A stretch of DNA of 64,000 nucleotides from Omphiscola glabra (GCA_964017045.1 OZ024806.1:23890003-23954002), one strand, 5' to 3'; shown: positions 1 through 12,221, counted from the first letter of the stretch. Notes: generated from the sequence alone by a model not told the origin. Translations and numbers: made by a program.

Positions 1-325
1 TTAGAAAAGGGGCCGCAAGAGCAGAAAAGAGCAATGGGCAAAATGGGAGCTGAAGGAAACAATGGTTCACATGGGGGTATATATGAGCAGTTTGAGCAGA
101 AAGAAGCAACTAGAGCAGAAGGGAGCAGTTATAGGATTAATTTGGTCAGGGCAGAGCAATAAGAACGAAAATGGTAGCATAAATGAGCAGTTGGAGTAGA
201 ATAGGGCAAAGAGAAAAGTGGGATAAGACGGTAGCAATGGTAACAATGGAGAGCATATAGGAGCGGTTGGAGCAGATGGGAGCAATGCAAACAACTTGGG
301 AATCTGGGAAGAGCTACCCAATCAA
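1..325. repeat. Degenerate purine-rich GAGCAG-type repeat
   Basis: Many imperfect copies of GGGAGCAAT and AGAGCAGA spaced about 11-13 bp over the first 325 bases; probably the eroded end of a minisatellite that continues beyond the window. Confidence 0.6.
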
Positions 326-1101
326 ATGGTCCAAAGTCCAATAATTTTTTAGGAAAAAAATGGAGTTATATTATTATCCGACGACAAACCCTGGGTAGAC
401 AGTATGTCGTTATGTCGGTAAATTGTCAAATTTGTTATCATTAGGTAACATTATCTTATTATAAGATAAATTTTATAAAAAAAATTTTTAAAGATTATTT
501 ATTCTCTGTTTGTACTGTTTGCCGCCGGAAGCTTCTAGTTTTGGTTCGCCTACTTAGTTTTTATTTTTATATTTCCCATTAATGTGTAAGACGAAGATGA
601 CGTTCATCAACATGCAATGACGTAGTGACGTAATGACGCAGTGACGTTATGTTTTTTGTTGTATTTGAATACGTTTCAAACATTTCCATGTCAACATTTT
701 CACAACAGTTTTTCCCCCAGCAAACAGCTAAAAGAAAGCAATGCACTTTTAAAAATATTTTGATCTTAACAAATAAAGACTTCCAGGTCTATTTTTAAAA
801 AAAAAAGAATTAAAGAATTAAAGCTTTGGAAAACGATATTTGTGAAAATAAGTGAACATTCTCAACCAAAGTGACTTATTAAAACAAACAAAAAGACCTT
901 GAATAATCATATAAAAACAACATAAATTTTAAAAAAAAACATTAATAAAAGTGTTGAACTTTATTCATATTCATGAACAAAGTCAATTTTGAAAAAAAAA
1001 ATATTTTTTTTAACAAAACAGAAGTTGCATGGTCATAATCAACAGAAGTTGTTCCAAGTGCCAAAATTTTTAATTGGATTCTTTTCTAAACGTCCATACT
1101 C
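326..1101. other. AT-rich unique stretch
   Basis: No gene seen. Contains A and T runs and a four-fold TGACGTAG/TGACGTAA cluster at 618-649. Confidence 0.6.
618..649. repeat. Four tandem 8-bp CRE-like motifs
   Basis: TGACGTAG, TGACGTAA, TGACGCAG and TGACGTTA lie head to tail; a near copy is at 2856-2887. Confidence 0.8.
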
Positions 1102-1290
1102 TAGAGCAGGCCAGCACAACGCAAAATGTAAGGCGGGCCGTAATATATTATGAAAAACTTTTGCGGGCCGAAAGAAAATAGGACAAGGGGAAAGTATTAG
1201 TAAAATAATAATACAAAAATATATATATTTCGTTACTTCGCGGGCCACAAAGTGGGCTCTGGCGGGCCGTATGTTGTGCAGGCCCGCTCC
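1102..1290. mobile_element. hAT-like non-autonomous element remnant
   Basis: Imperfect terminal inverted repeats: AGAGCAGGCCAGCACAAC on the left, and GTTGTGCAGGCCCGCT on the right in inverse orientation. GCGGGCCG motifs recur inside. No clean target duplication, so probably old. Confidence 0.5.
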
Positions 1291-2679
1291 AAGAACACCG
1301 CGACGGCAATGTGTTCTATGATTAGCAGAAACGTGTAGCTAATTAAGCACGATATTCTCGCTGTACATTCGGTCCGATTCCCCAATTTTGAGGTGCTTGT
1401 CGGATGACCTCCGCTTGCAGGGGCGCGCAGTTCTGGCCCCGGCACCCCACGTCCCTTAAATCAATGGCGTCAATCACATGCCATTGGTTAATGAAAATAA
1501 AGGCAACCCGTGTTAGGGCCAGTGCCATCCCTAGTGTCAACACCGTTAAATGAAGGGGCGGCCCGGAGTGAGCGCGCTAGAGGGGCCCTGACCGACTCGG
1601 GGAGAAAACTAAAAGGCCATTCTTATTTTAAAACGAGGCGGTGCAGAAAAAAAAAGGGGGGGGGGGGTGGAGGGGGATACTGAGGGCGGGTTTGTTGGAG
1701 CGATGCCATTTTTATGGAGGAAGTGACGAGCGCTCGATGACTCGTGATTTTGTTGGTGCTGAGACAATTACCGAGAATAACAGTTTACCTCTCCCCCCCC
1801 CCCACCCACCACCTTCCAATCGGAGCGTCTTCGCAAACATTGTCAGCGCTTATGTAGGGCATTGGGACACTAACGACAAACGCATGATTAAAACACGGTT
1901 GTCTCAGCACTGTCAAGCCTCAAATAATAAGACTTATTCCTTTATATGGATACATATTTGTTAACAGCTTGTGTCTGTTAACTAGGACCTATAAATGATA
2001 AAGATCCCTAGAGAGGGTTATATAAATTGAGATAAAACCCTAGAAATTGGCGTTAGTATGAGATAATTCCCCTACCCCCCCCCCCCCCCACACTCCACCA
2101 CATTGCATTTAAGTCGTGATACATCCTAGTTTAGCCTCTGACAGGTATAAAATTCAGAAAATCAAATTATATAATACAATTTTTTAAAAAATTCATTTTC
2201 AAACATCTTTTCACCAGCTTAAAATTTTTATTCGATCAAGTGTCTTTACTTTCTTTTCCTTTCCTTTCCTTTCCTTTCTTTTCTTTTTCTTTATGTCAAC
2301 CGAATGAATCGAGTCGCGAAAAATTGCTAAAAAAAACCCACGCACACACACACAAAAAAAGTGGTACAAGTCCATTAATTGCCCCCAGACAGGCTGGTAC
2401 CTCCACATTCACACGGTGCCTCCCCACGCCCCCAGCTGTAAGGGGCGTTGAGTTACAATGTAACCAGATCGAGTAACGGCTGTTGCACCTTATCTGTAAT
2501 TAAAATCCTGGTCTCGCTAAGCGAGAACGGACCACGGGCAGAAAAGAAACAAAAAATGTATGTACACGTCGACAATGATAGACAAAACATCATCTTTTGA
2601 AGGGGGCGAGCGAGGGTTTAACAAAGAAAAAAGAAATGTTTTTTTTTGTTTTTTTCGTTTTTAAATTACAGACATATTA
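1291..2679. other. Unique stretch with homopolymer and microsatellite tracts
   Basis: No gene supported. Holds A/G runs at about 1645-1667, C runs at about 1795-1803 and 2076-2090, and a TTTCC microsatellite at 2246-2292. Confidence 0.6.
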
Positions 2680-2790
2680 TTATTCGATAAAACTTGTATA
2701 TTATTATTATTATTATTATTATTATGGGTAATTTTCTATAGCGTGGTACCCCAGCCTAGGGCTGGGCTCACCACGCTGTACATACACATT
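2680..2790 (-). mobile_element. Probable SINE/LINE 3'-tail fragment with (ATT)n
   Basis: On the minus strand a segment reading CTGGGGTACCACGCTATAG runs into an (AAT)n tail (the ATT run at 2694-2725). A similar block with an (AAT)n tail is at 31881-31935 on the + strand. A short retroposon tail is the likeliest reading; no body is recognisable. Confidence 0.4.
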
Positions 2791-3489
2791 AAAATGAACT
2801 TAAAAAATATAAATTAAAAACCAACCATTCCATAACAATTTACATGTGACACTAATGACGTAGTGACGTAATGACGCAATGACGTAATGTTTTGAACTTT
2901 ATATAAAATACAGAACTTTTTACATAAAATACTGCCCAAATTGTATTTATAACGGTTTATATATCTTTATACATCTCTTTTAAATATATATTTCAGCGTT
3001 TTTTGGTTGTTGTTTTTTTCATATGTTTTCCTATCGGGCAATTTGCTTTGAGAGTATGTCGTAAAAACAAAACAACCGAGAAATTTAAACAAAATTCCTC
3101 TCCTCCGTCCCCAAACATTAGAGATGGGTGATTAACCATCAACACTCCATTGTCCTGACGTCAGATCCGGCGACTGATACCGGAAACCGACCGGTCGTTA
3201 GTCGGTACCAGACCATCGCGCGGCTGTGCAGTGACAGGTTCGTAATGGTGGCAATATAAACAGGTCCCGGGCAATAACTGTCATCCCGTCTCGGTGTCCG
3301 AGACACGGACGAGAGCCATTACGGGTTGGTGGTCGAGTTGTCTGCAACGTGTCGCTGTTGGAATAATTGGGCAGACCAGAGAAGTGGATTTTAAAAAAAA
3401 AAAAAAATTATTTAACGAATCTTAAAAATCCACCACCGCACCGCCACTATTTTAACATTGATTCTTTCCTGGATAATAAGTTTTGAATT
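2791..3489. other. Unique stretch with a GC-richer island
   Basis: No gene seen. Includes four CRE-like 8-mers at 2856-2887, and a GC-richer island at about 3120-3370 with a perfect TGACGTCA at 3156-3163 and small inverted repeats around CCGACCGGTCG. Confidence 0.55.
2856..2887. repeat. Second set of four tandem 8-bp CRE-like motifs
   Basis: TGACGTAG, TGACGTAA, TGACGCAA and TGACGTAA head to tail, nearly the same order as 618-649. Confidence 0.8.
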
Positions 3490-3731
3490 ATAGGAAATTA
3501 GTTAAGGTTAAACCTGAAAATAGGAACGCAAGAAAACGACGAACGTGTCGGCTGAAAGCCTTCGTCAGCGAACAAACAGAAAAAAAACCACAGAAAAACA
3601 TTAAAAAAAAAAAAAAAAATCTCTTAGCTGAGAAGTAGATCCAAGAGGTCTTACTGCCAACGCGTTCGTAGTTTTGTTGCGTTCCTTTTTGTTCAGGTTT
3701 AACCTTACCATGTTTTACTAATTTCCTATTG
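3490..3731. mobile_element. Inverted-repeat element with hammerhead-like motif
   Basis: Arms of about 55-65 bp: ATAGGAAATTAGTTAAGG and GGAACGCAAGAAAACGACG on the left, and the inverse (GTTGCGTTCC, then ACTAATTTCCTAT) on the right. Inside the left arm, on the minus strand, lies CTGACGAAGGC-loop-GCCGACAC (3540-3573). A one-armed relative is at 37337-37450. The inverted arms with this motif suggest a Penelope-like retroelement remnant, which is inference. Confidence 0.5.
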
Positions 3732-3918
3732 TGCTAACCCGATTGCAGTCTCTCCCCTTATTACCCTTTTAGTTTTATATTAGCCAAGGCAAATATTACC
3801 CATTACATTGTTGTTGCCGTGTAATGAGCTGCACGTGGATCATAATGTAAGGACTTTTAAGAAAACAAGATTGTCACGATAAACATTACATGTAATATAA
3901 TAATAATTTTTTTTTTAA

Positions 3919-4945
3919 TGTTTACAAAAAAATACAAATTTTAACATGTTCCCTGACATCCCATGCTTTAAACAAAAAAATACAAATTTTAACATGTTCC
4001 CTGACATCCCATGCTTTAAACGAAAAATGCAAACTCTAACATGTTCCCTGATATCTCATGCATTAAACAAAAAATACAAACTTTAACATGTTCCTTGACA
4101 TCCCATGCTTAAACAAAAACTACAAACTTTAATATGTTTCTTGACATCCCATGCTTAAACAAAAAATACAAACATTAATATGTTTCTTGACATCCCATGC
4201 TTAAACAAAAACTACAAACTTTAATATGTTTCTTGACATCCCATGCTTAAACAAAAAATTCAAACTTTAATATGTTTCTTGACATCCCATGCTTTAAACA
4301 AAAAAATACATACTCTAACATGTTCCCTGACATCCTATGCTTTAAACAAAAAATACAAACTTTAACATGTTCCCTGACATCCCATGCTTTAAACGAAAAA
4401 TGCAAACTCTAACATGTTCCCTGATATCTCATGCATGAAACAAAAAATACAAACTTTAACATGTTCCCTGATATCTCATGCATTAAACAAAAAATACAAA
4501 CTTTAACATGTTCCTTGACATCCCATGCTTAAACAAAAACTACAAACTTTAATATGTTTCTTGACATCCAATGCTTAAACAAAAAATACAAACATTAATA
4601 TGTTTCTTGACATCCCATGCTTAAACAAAAACTACAAACTTTAATATGTTTCTTGACATCCCATGCTTAAACAAAAAATTCAAACTTTAATATGTTTCTT
4701 GACATCCCATGCTTAAACAAAAACTACAAACTTTAACATGTTCCTTGACATCACATGCATTAAACAAAAAATACAAACTTTAAAATGTTCCTTGACATCC
4801 CATGCATTAAACAAAAAATACAAACTTTAACATGTTCCTTGACATCCCATGCTTAAACAAAAAATACAAACTCTAACATGTTCCCTGACATCCCATGCTT
4901 TAAACAAAAAAATACAAACTTTAACATGTTCCCTGACATCCCATG
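3919..4945. repeat. Minisatellite, 45-48-bp unit, ~22 copies
   Basis: Unit holds AACATGTTCCCTGACATCCC followed by ATGCTTTAAAC and an A-rich spacer with TACAAAC. A multi-unit block beginning at 4021 recurs at 4394 (373 bp later), so units were also amplified in blocks. Confidence 0.95.
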
Positions 4946-4953
4946 CTTTAACC

Positions 4954-5253
4954 GGTTACCGGAAATTTGATCTAAAGAAATTTCGTCGAAAGAAAATTGA
5001 TCGACAGAAATTTGATCGCACGGAAATTTGGTCGAATCTCTTTTTCAGTTCACACGTTAAAATTTTCGTCAAATTTATTTTTGAACGCACTATACTATAT
5101 AGAAAAACACAATTATGCGTTCAAAAAGAAATTTGACCAAAAATTTTAACGTTTAAACTAAAAAAAAGATTTGACCAAATTTCCGTTCAATCAAATTTCC
5201 GTCGATCAATTTTCTGTCGACGAAATTTCTTTCGATCAAATTTCCGGATACGC
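4954..5253. mobile_element. 300-bp MITE with ~75-bp inverted repeats and 8-bp target duplication
   Basis: Flanked by direct repeats CTTTAACC at 4946-4953 and 5254-5261. The ends are GGTTACCGGAAATTTGATC and its imperfect inverse GATCAAATTTCCGGATACGC. The arms are built of alternating GAAATTTNGTCGA/GAAATTTGATCG blocks. It sits at the edge of the 46-bp array. The 8-bp duplication fits hAT or similar superfamilies; it is too short to code. Confidence 0.8.
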
Positions 5254-5261
5254 CTTTAACC

Positions 5262-6194
5262 AAGTGACGGTAGGAATACATCAGGACGGCTGTCCTGCAC
5301 TCGGACGTTTCCGAGATTTGATTTACGGTGTCGGCGGTAGTAGCCCATTGAAACCACTGTCCCAATGTCAAGAACATTAAGGGGTCAACATAAAACTGCT
5401 AATTGAAATGAGATCATTAAAAAAATTGGATTCTCCCCCACCACCACCCCCAACACACACTCACCCAATAACGGATATGGGGAACAACTCAACCTATCTC
5501 AGACCCGTCTCCCTGAGACCCCGCCCCCCCCCCCCCCAAAAATCTCTTATGCCCCAGACCTAATGGGCAGTGACAGATCTCTGAGACACAGAGTCTGCCA
5601 ATGTCCCGCCGGATAGTTTACTTTGGACCCTAGTTGCGGTGGACACCGGTGCCACCGCGGCGTTGACGCAAGCGGTGTGCCGTCTAAGACAAACAACCAA
5701 TCGTAATGAGAAATAGGCCCGCTGCAGAAATCACGGGACAATATTTTCATTGGCTCCTAAGAGTGTATCCTGTTGTTCTTCAGAGTGATTCCCAGTTTTT
5801 CTCGTCTAGTCTTTCTTTTTGGGGTAAAATAAATGATACGGATGATTACTTGTGTATTATTTACACTGGCGTTGCAACTGGTTGGAGAAAAAAATGGCGC
5901 CGGTTTACCTACACACTCCCAAAAAAAAAATAATTTTATATATATTTTGTACCTTGTAATGAATATACAATAAATGGAGATCTCATGTCATATTGTAAAA
6001 TAAAAATTTACTAAGTGTCGGGTGACTGAGTTTCGCCATTTCGGTATTCGATTCCATTGTCTTAAAGTCATCTCTTCTGTTAGGCCGTATGACTTTGTGA
6101 CAAGAGTTTAGGCGCACTGGCTAAAGCAGGGTGATCAAAGCTCTTCACGAGTTCAATAAATCCGTGCCATTTAGTATCCACAGGACCTGCATAT
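5262..6194. other. Unique stretch
   Basis: No gene supported. Contains C-rich tracts at about 5434-5540 and an A run near 5920-5932; the rest is unremarkable. Confidence 0.55.
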
Positions 6195-7082
6195 AGGAAA
6201 AAAAGTCACAGGAAAAAAAGTCACAGAAATAAAGTCACAGGAAAAAAAGTCACAGGAAAAAAAGTCACAGGAAAAAAAGTCACAGAAAAAGTCACAAAAT
6301 ATGTATCATATAAACTCCTAATTTTGAGTGTTTATTATATAAATCATATATCATATCATATATAACAGTGAATGTTTTTGGGTTTGTGGATTTGTGGGTG
6401 GCTCTGTTCCACCAAGGCGTTTTACATGGGTTCGGGATCCCAATGGGGTCGGGATCCCAATGGCGTCGAGATCCCAAATGGGGTTGTGATCCCAATGAGA
6501 CCCTTTTCTGGAAAGTGATACCAATCGGGAATGGGACCCAATTGGGGTTGTGATCCCAATGGCGTCAAAATCTCAATGGGTTCAGGATCCCAATCAGGAT
6601 CGGTATCCCAATGTGGTCGGGATTCCAATGGGGTCAGAATCCCCATTTGGATCCAATTTGGAAACGGGATCCCATCGGGATCGGTATCCCAAAGTTGTTG
6701 GGATTCCAATGGGATCGGGATCCAAATGGGATCCCAAATTCCAATTTCCGATTTGGAAACGGGATCCCGATTGGGTTCTCAATCTGGATCTGTAACCCAA
6801 TGGGGTCGGGATCCGATTCGGGTCGGGATTAAAATGGGATATGGGATACCATTTGGGGTGGGGAGCCCGATGGTATATCGGATCCCATTAGGAAACGGGA
6901 TCCCACCACTCTTTTCAGAATTTATTTAAGATATCTGATGACTGAATGCTTCTGTGACTTTTTTTTCCTCTGACTTTCTTTCCTCTGACTTTTTTTCCTG
7001 TGACTGTTTTTCCTGTGAATTTTTTTCCAAGCAAAATTTGTGCCTTTTTGCCGAGACTTTTTTTCCTGTGACTTTTTTTCCG
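6195..7082. mobile_element. Foldback-like composite: inverted 15-bp arrays around a GGGATCCC-rich core
   Basis: Left arm 6195-6294 is tandem GTCACAGGAAAAAAA. Right arm 6952-7082 is the same unit inverted (CCTGTGACTTTTTTT). The core 6417-6905 is a degenerate array around GGGATCCCAATGGGGTC, itself rich in the palindrome GGGATCCC. The symmetry suggests a foldback transposon, or two arrays generated by inversion. No target duplication identified. Confidence 0.6.
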
Positions 7083-7569
7083 CTCACCCCTACACCAGTT
7101 GGGGGGCTGGCATATTGAGGCGAAAAGCCATGGGATCGATCGGAACGAAAGGTTGTTGAGAAGCATGCCAGGGCCCCACGTGAGCTGTAGCGCCACTGAT
7201 GATGATGATCATTTCGTATCCACAAAACGGGTTTTTTATGATACATAAATGAGGACATTTTTTAAAATCTCACAGACACAAACAACAGCTGTCCATGATA
7301 TGCACATATAAACATATACACCTATACGCAAATACACATATACCTATGAGCAAATTGCACCGTGTCCAATGCACCATCACTAAATCTAAATGAGTCCCGA
7401 ATGATTTAATTTTGTGTATTTTATATTTACAGACTAGACACTTAGCAGCCAAGTAAATAACCGCACAACAAAGCATGCTATTTTTATGAATTTATTTCGG
7501 TCTCACTAGCCACACCAAGAGCTGCATTCAGAAAAGATACATCTATCCTCTCTCGTAGACGGAATGATG
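7083..7569. other. Unique stretch before the pentanucleotide satellite
   Basis: No gene or recognisable element seen. Confidence 0.5.
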
Positions 7570-8410
7570 CCATACCATACCATACCATACATGCCATACC
7601 ATACCATACCACACCACACCACACCACACCATACCATACCACACCATACCATACCATACCACACCATACCACACCATACCATACCACACCATACCATACC
7701 ATACCATACCACCATACCATACCACACCCCACCACACCAAACCATACCATACCATACCACACCACACCACACGACACCACACCACACTATACATACCATA
7801 CCATACCATACCACACGACACCACACGAAACCACACCATACCATACCATACCACACCACACCACACGACACGACACCTACCATACCATACCACACCACAC
7901 CACACGACACCACAACACACCATACCATACCATACCACCATACCATACCATACCATACCATACCACACCACACGACACCACACCATACCATACCATACCA
8001 CACCACACGACACGACACCACACCACACCATACCACACCACACCACACCATACCATACCATACCACACCACACCATACCACACCACACCCCACCATACCA
8101 CACCACACCATACCACACCACACCACATCATACCACACCATACCACACCATACCACACCACATCACACCACACCACACCAAACCATACCACACCATACCA
8201 CACCACACCACACCATACCACACCACACCGCACCACACCATACCATACCATACCACAACATACCACACCACACGACACCACACCACACCATAACATACCA
8301 TACCATACCATACCACACGACACCACACGACACCACACCACACCAAACAATACCACACCATACCATACCATACCAAACCACACCATACCACACCACACCA
8401 CACCACACCA
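7570..8410. repeat. Pentanucleotide satellite (ACCAT/ACCAC)n, 841 bp
   Basis: Continuous ACCAT and ACCAC units with occasional ACGAC, ACCCC and ACCAA variants. Gives long spurious His/Thr/Ile/Pro frames on + and Val/Trp/Cys/Gly frames on -. A sister block lies at 20030-20330. Confidence 0.97.
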
Positions 8411-8524
8411 TTTCGATAAAGGGTTTGGCAACAACAAAACAACAACAACAACTTGACCCACTTGGGGCGGCACAAATCTTAGGCTACGCCGTGGATGAAT
8501 AGTCATTTTGAGCTCTCGGTTTCG

Positions 8525-9207
8525 GCATCCCAACTAGTACCCATGCATCCCAACTAGTACCTATGCATCCCAACTAGTACCCATGCATCCCAACTAGTAC
8601 CCATGCATTCCAACTAGTACCCATGCATTCCAACTAGTACCCATGCATCCCAAATAGTACCCATGCATCCCAACTAGTACCCATGCATCCCAAATAGTAC
8701 CCATGCATCCCAACTAATACCCATGCATCCCAACTAGTACCCATGCATTCCAACTAGTACCTATGCATTCCAACTAGTACCCATGCATCCCAACTAGTAC
8801 CTATGCATCCCAACTAGTACCTATGCATCCCAACCAGTACCTATGCATCCCAACTAGTACCTGTGCCTCCCAAATAGTACCTATGCATCCCAATTAGTAC
8901 CTATGCATCCGTCCTAGAACCTTTGCATCCCAACTAGTACCTATGCATCCCAACTAGTACCTATGCATCCCAACTAGTACCTATGCATTCCAACTAGTAC
9001 CCCTGCATTCCAACTAGTACCCATGCATCCCAACTAGTACCTATGCATTCCAACTAGTACCCATGCATCCCAACTAGTTCCTATGCATCCCAACTAGTAC
9101 CTATGCATCCCAACTAGTACCTATGCATCCCAACCAGTACCTATGCATCCCAACTAGTACCTATGCATCCCACCTAGTACCTATGCATCCCAACTAGTAC
9201 CTATGCA
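8525..9207. repeat. Minisatellite, 20-bp unit, ~34 copies without indels
   Basis: Unit GCATCCCAACTAGTACCCAT or the CCTAT variant, strictly in register for 683 bp. Each unit carries ACTAGT, and most junctions carry ATGCAT; both are palindromes. Confidence 0.97.
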
Positions 9208-9816
9208 ACGTCTGAAGGCGGGCGTGTCAATTACAATATTTTATGTAACAAAAAATAATAATCTAAGAAACCGAAACACGCGATCCAAGTAGTGGGAAAA
9301 AAAAAGGGGGGGGGGGGAATAACAAGAAACAAAACCGTTCCATGAGCAAGTTTATACCGCTCCCCCTTACTTGACCACATGTAGGGTAGAGCGCCCCGTT
9401 ATCAGAACCTTGCATCTACATGAAGACGCTGGACATCATTGTATGGGAATAACTAACCTTGAGCGAAAAAAAAAAGTGGGGGGGGGGGGGGTGTGCAGCT
9501 GAGCAGTAGAGAAAATAAATGTACGTGGCGGATTTGAAATTGGTAGACAATTTTTTTTTCTTTTTTATCTGAGTTTGTTCTCGTGTTGACCTCGGAGGTC
9601 GTCGTGAAACATGAATTGTACTTGCCGAGAGAATGGCGAGGTTCTCTAAGTTTGGGTTAATTATTAGAATCCAATGGATAATATTTTGTGTCAAGAGAAG
9701 AGGGGGTGGACGGGAGTGAGAGGATTGCAGTGGGAGAACGAGAGTGGCTTAAAAAAAGCGTATACATTAAGGGCAAGTGAGATAAAAGAATATAATCGAT
9801 GAGCAAATATGGAAAG

Positions 9817-9857
<41 letters not shown>

Positions 9858-10371
9858 CTGAAAATAGAAATAAAGAACAAAATAGGCAGAAAAAGAGGGA
9901 AAGAGAGAGAGTGAGACATAGAGGCTTAAAGAAAATGAACGATCGGATGAAAGAATAAAAGTGGGCATTCTTTCTCAAGTGATAATTATGTATTTACACT
10001 TGGAGACTTGGCGACCTCTGTAACTAATGTTACGTTCTTATTGGGCATGCGCATGCAACTTCAGTTTGTAACACTAGGCGGTGCACGCCTCCCTCCTCAG
10101 CCCCCCCAATTGACTGGACGTTAAGTGTGCATCCATTCACCCAAGCTCCCCAGGGGGCGCTGCTCTGCGTATATAAGGTTCCTATTTTGACAAGCCTGTG
10201 TTTATTATTGCATTGACGGTCGCTTTAAGTTGAATGTGAGGCTGAGTGAGATCTTGCCCGAATCGAGGCTGAAGGTCCAGGTTGGGGTTGGGGTGGGGGG
10301 GGGCATGACGACATTGATGGAAAGAGATTGATGATGTGTTCTGATTTGGATGGTTGTTAGAGAGAGAAAGG
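9208..10371. other. Unique stretch with short tracts
   Basis: No gene supported. Holds G runs near 9305-9318 and 9478-9491, a (GA)n tract at 9822-9856, and a TATATAAG box at 10170-10177 in a GC-richer setting, which could be a core promoter but has no gene attached. Confidence 0.5.
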
Positions 10372-10790
10372 GGATGAAAGATTCGGAGGCGATGCAAGAG
10401 AGAGAGAGAGAAAGAGAGAGAGAGAAATGATGGAGGTGATGCAAGATTTGGAGGCGATGCAAGAGAGAGAGAGAGAGAGAAATGAGGGAGGGGATGCAAG
10501 ATTTGGAGGCGATGCAAGAGAGAGAGAGAGAAATGAGGAAGGGGATGCAAGATTTGGAGGCGATGCAAGAGAGAGAGAGAAATGAGGGAGGGGATGCAAG
10601 ATTTGGAGGCGATGCAAGAGAGAGAGAGAGAAATGAGGGAGGGGATGCAAGATTTGGAGGCGATGCAAGAGAGAGAGAGAAATGAGGGAGGGGATGCACG
10701 ATTCGGGGGCGATGCAAGAGAGAGAGAGAGAGAAATGAGGGAAGGGATGCAAGATTTGGAGGCGATGCAAGAGAGAAGGAGAGATAAAGG
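10372..10790. repeat. Minisatellite, ~50-bp unit with embedded (GA)n, ~8 copies
   Basis: Unit holds GATTTGGAGGCGATGCAAG, a (GA)n of variable length, then AAATGAGGGAGGGGATGCAA. Length differences between copies come mostly from the GA part. Confidence 0.93.
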
Positions 10791-11090
10791 AGGGAGGGGA
10801 GTTACGAAAAAGGCTGATAAATGCACAAATAATGATGTGAGGGTGGGGGGGGGGGAGGTAATAAATTGTAATAAAAATAACTATTTTTTAGATCAGCATT
10901 ATTTTTTTTTTTTAAATATTTCTAAAAAATAGTGTACACAAAAGTTTTAAAACAACTTTTTACTAAGCTGTTGGGCCGCTTGAGTTTGTCATCAATCAAG
11001 ACCATGTGTTTGATGTACATGCTGTACAGGCTGTCTTCCGCAATTAGGAGCCATTAAGACATTATATAGCATAGGGTCTAATAGACCTAT
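10791..11090. other. Unique stretch
   Basis: T-rich and A-rich; nothing recognisable. Confidence 0.45.
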
Positions 11091-11852
11091 ACTTTGAGCC
11101 AATTAGAAAAGGGTCTGGCTGAGCTCACAGTTTAAGACCTACTGTAGTTTGAGACAATTAGAAAAGGGTCTGGCTGAGCTCACAGTTTAAGACCAACTGT
11201 AGTTTGAGACAATTAGAAAAGGGTCTGGCTGTGCTCACAGTTTAAGACCTACTGTAGTTTGAGACAATTAGAAAAGGGTCTGGCTGAGCTCACAGTTTAA
11301 GACCAACTGTAGTTTGAGACAATTAGAAAAGGGTCTGGCTGTGCTCACAGTTTAAGACCTACTGTAGTTTGAGACAATTAGAAAAGGGTCTGGCTGTGCT
11401 CACAGTTTAAGACCTACTGTAGTTTGAGACAATTAGAAAAGGGTCTGGCTGTGCTCACAGTTTAAGACCTACTGTAGTTTGAGACAATTAGAAAAGGGTC
11501 TGGCTGTGCTCACAGTTTAAGACCTACTGTAGTTTGAGACAATTAGAAAAGGGTCTGGCTGAGCTCATAGTTTAAGACCAACTGTAGTTTGAGACAATTA
11601 GAAAAGGGTCTGGCTGCAGCTCACAGTTTAAGACCAACTGTAGTTTGAGACAATTAGAAAAGGGTCTGGCTGTGCTCACAGTTTAAGACATACTGTAGTT
11701 TGAGACAATTAGAAAAGGGTCTGGCTGAGCTCACAGTTTAAGACCAACTGTAGTTTGAGACAATTAGAAAAGGGTCTGGCTGTGCTCACAGTTTAAGACC
11801 TACTGTAGTTTGAGACAATTAGAAAATGGTCCGGCTGTGCTCACAGTTTGAG
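11091..11852. repeat. Minisatellite, 55-bp unit, ~14 copies
   Basis: Unit holds GACAATTAGAAAAGGGTCTG, GCTCACAGTTTAAGACC and ACTGTAGTTTGA. Two binary variants (GAGCTC/GTGCTC and CCTACTG/CCAACTG) mark individual copies. Confidence 0.96.
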
Positions 11853-12221
11853 ATGACGTCAGCCTGACATGCACCGTGTTTGTTTTGAGTCAGGGGCGGT
11901 AAGATGTGTGATCATTAAATTAACGTCCTTGGCACGAAGTTATTTGCCCTGAGGCCATGTAAACCACCGCTAACATCAACTGGCGCATCAACAACTGGCG
12001 CATCAACTGGCGTAGTGGTTTGTTTTCTTTTGTACAGGGGTGTGGGAGGGGAGGCCGGGAATTGCGGCAAAAGAACTGGTTGGATAGGGACGGGGTGGGG
12101 GCCGTAAGGGGTTGATGTAAGTAAGTTGTAACGAAGTAGTATAGTGAAAAGTGATGTGTGTGTTGATTGACATTTTTATCAGGTTGTGTATGATAAATGA
12201 CAGGAATCGGTGTTTGTTGGA
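11853..12221. other. Unique stretch
   Basis: No gene. A perfect TGACGTCA is at 11854-11861 on the array border. Confidence 0.5.

Noticed and set aside
7506..8533. Long frames of up to 312 codons (His/Thr/Ile/Pro on +, Val/Trp/Cys/Gly on -)
   Set aside because: They are translations of the ACCAT/ACCAC satellite and are open in many frames on both strands.
8525..9207. CRISPR-like regular array
   Set aside because: Units are contiguous, with no unique spacers, and the genome is eukaryotic.
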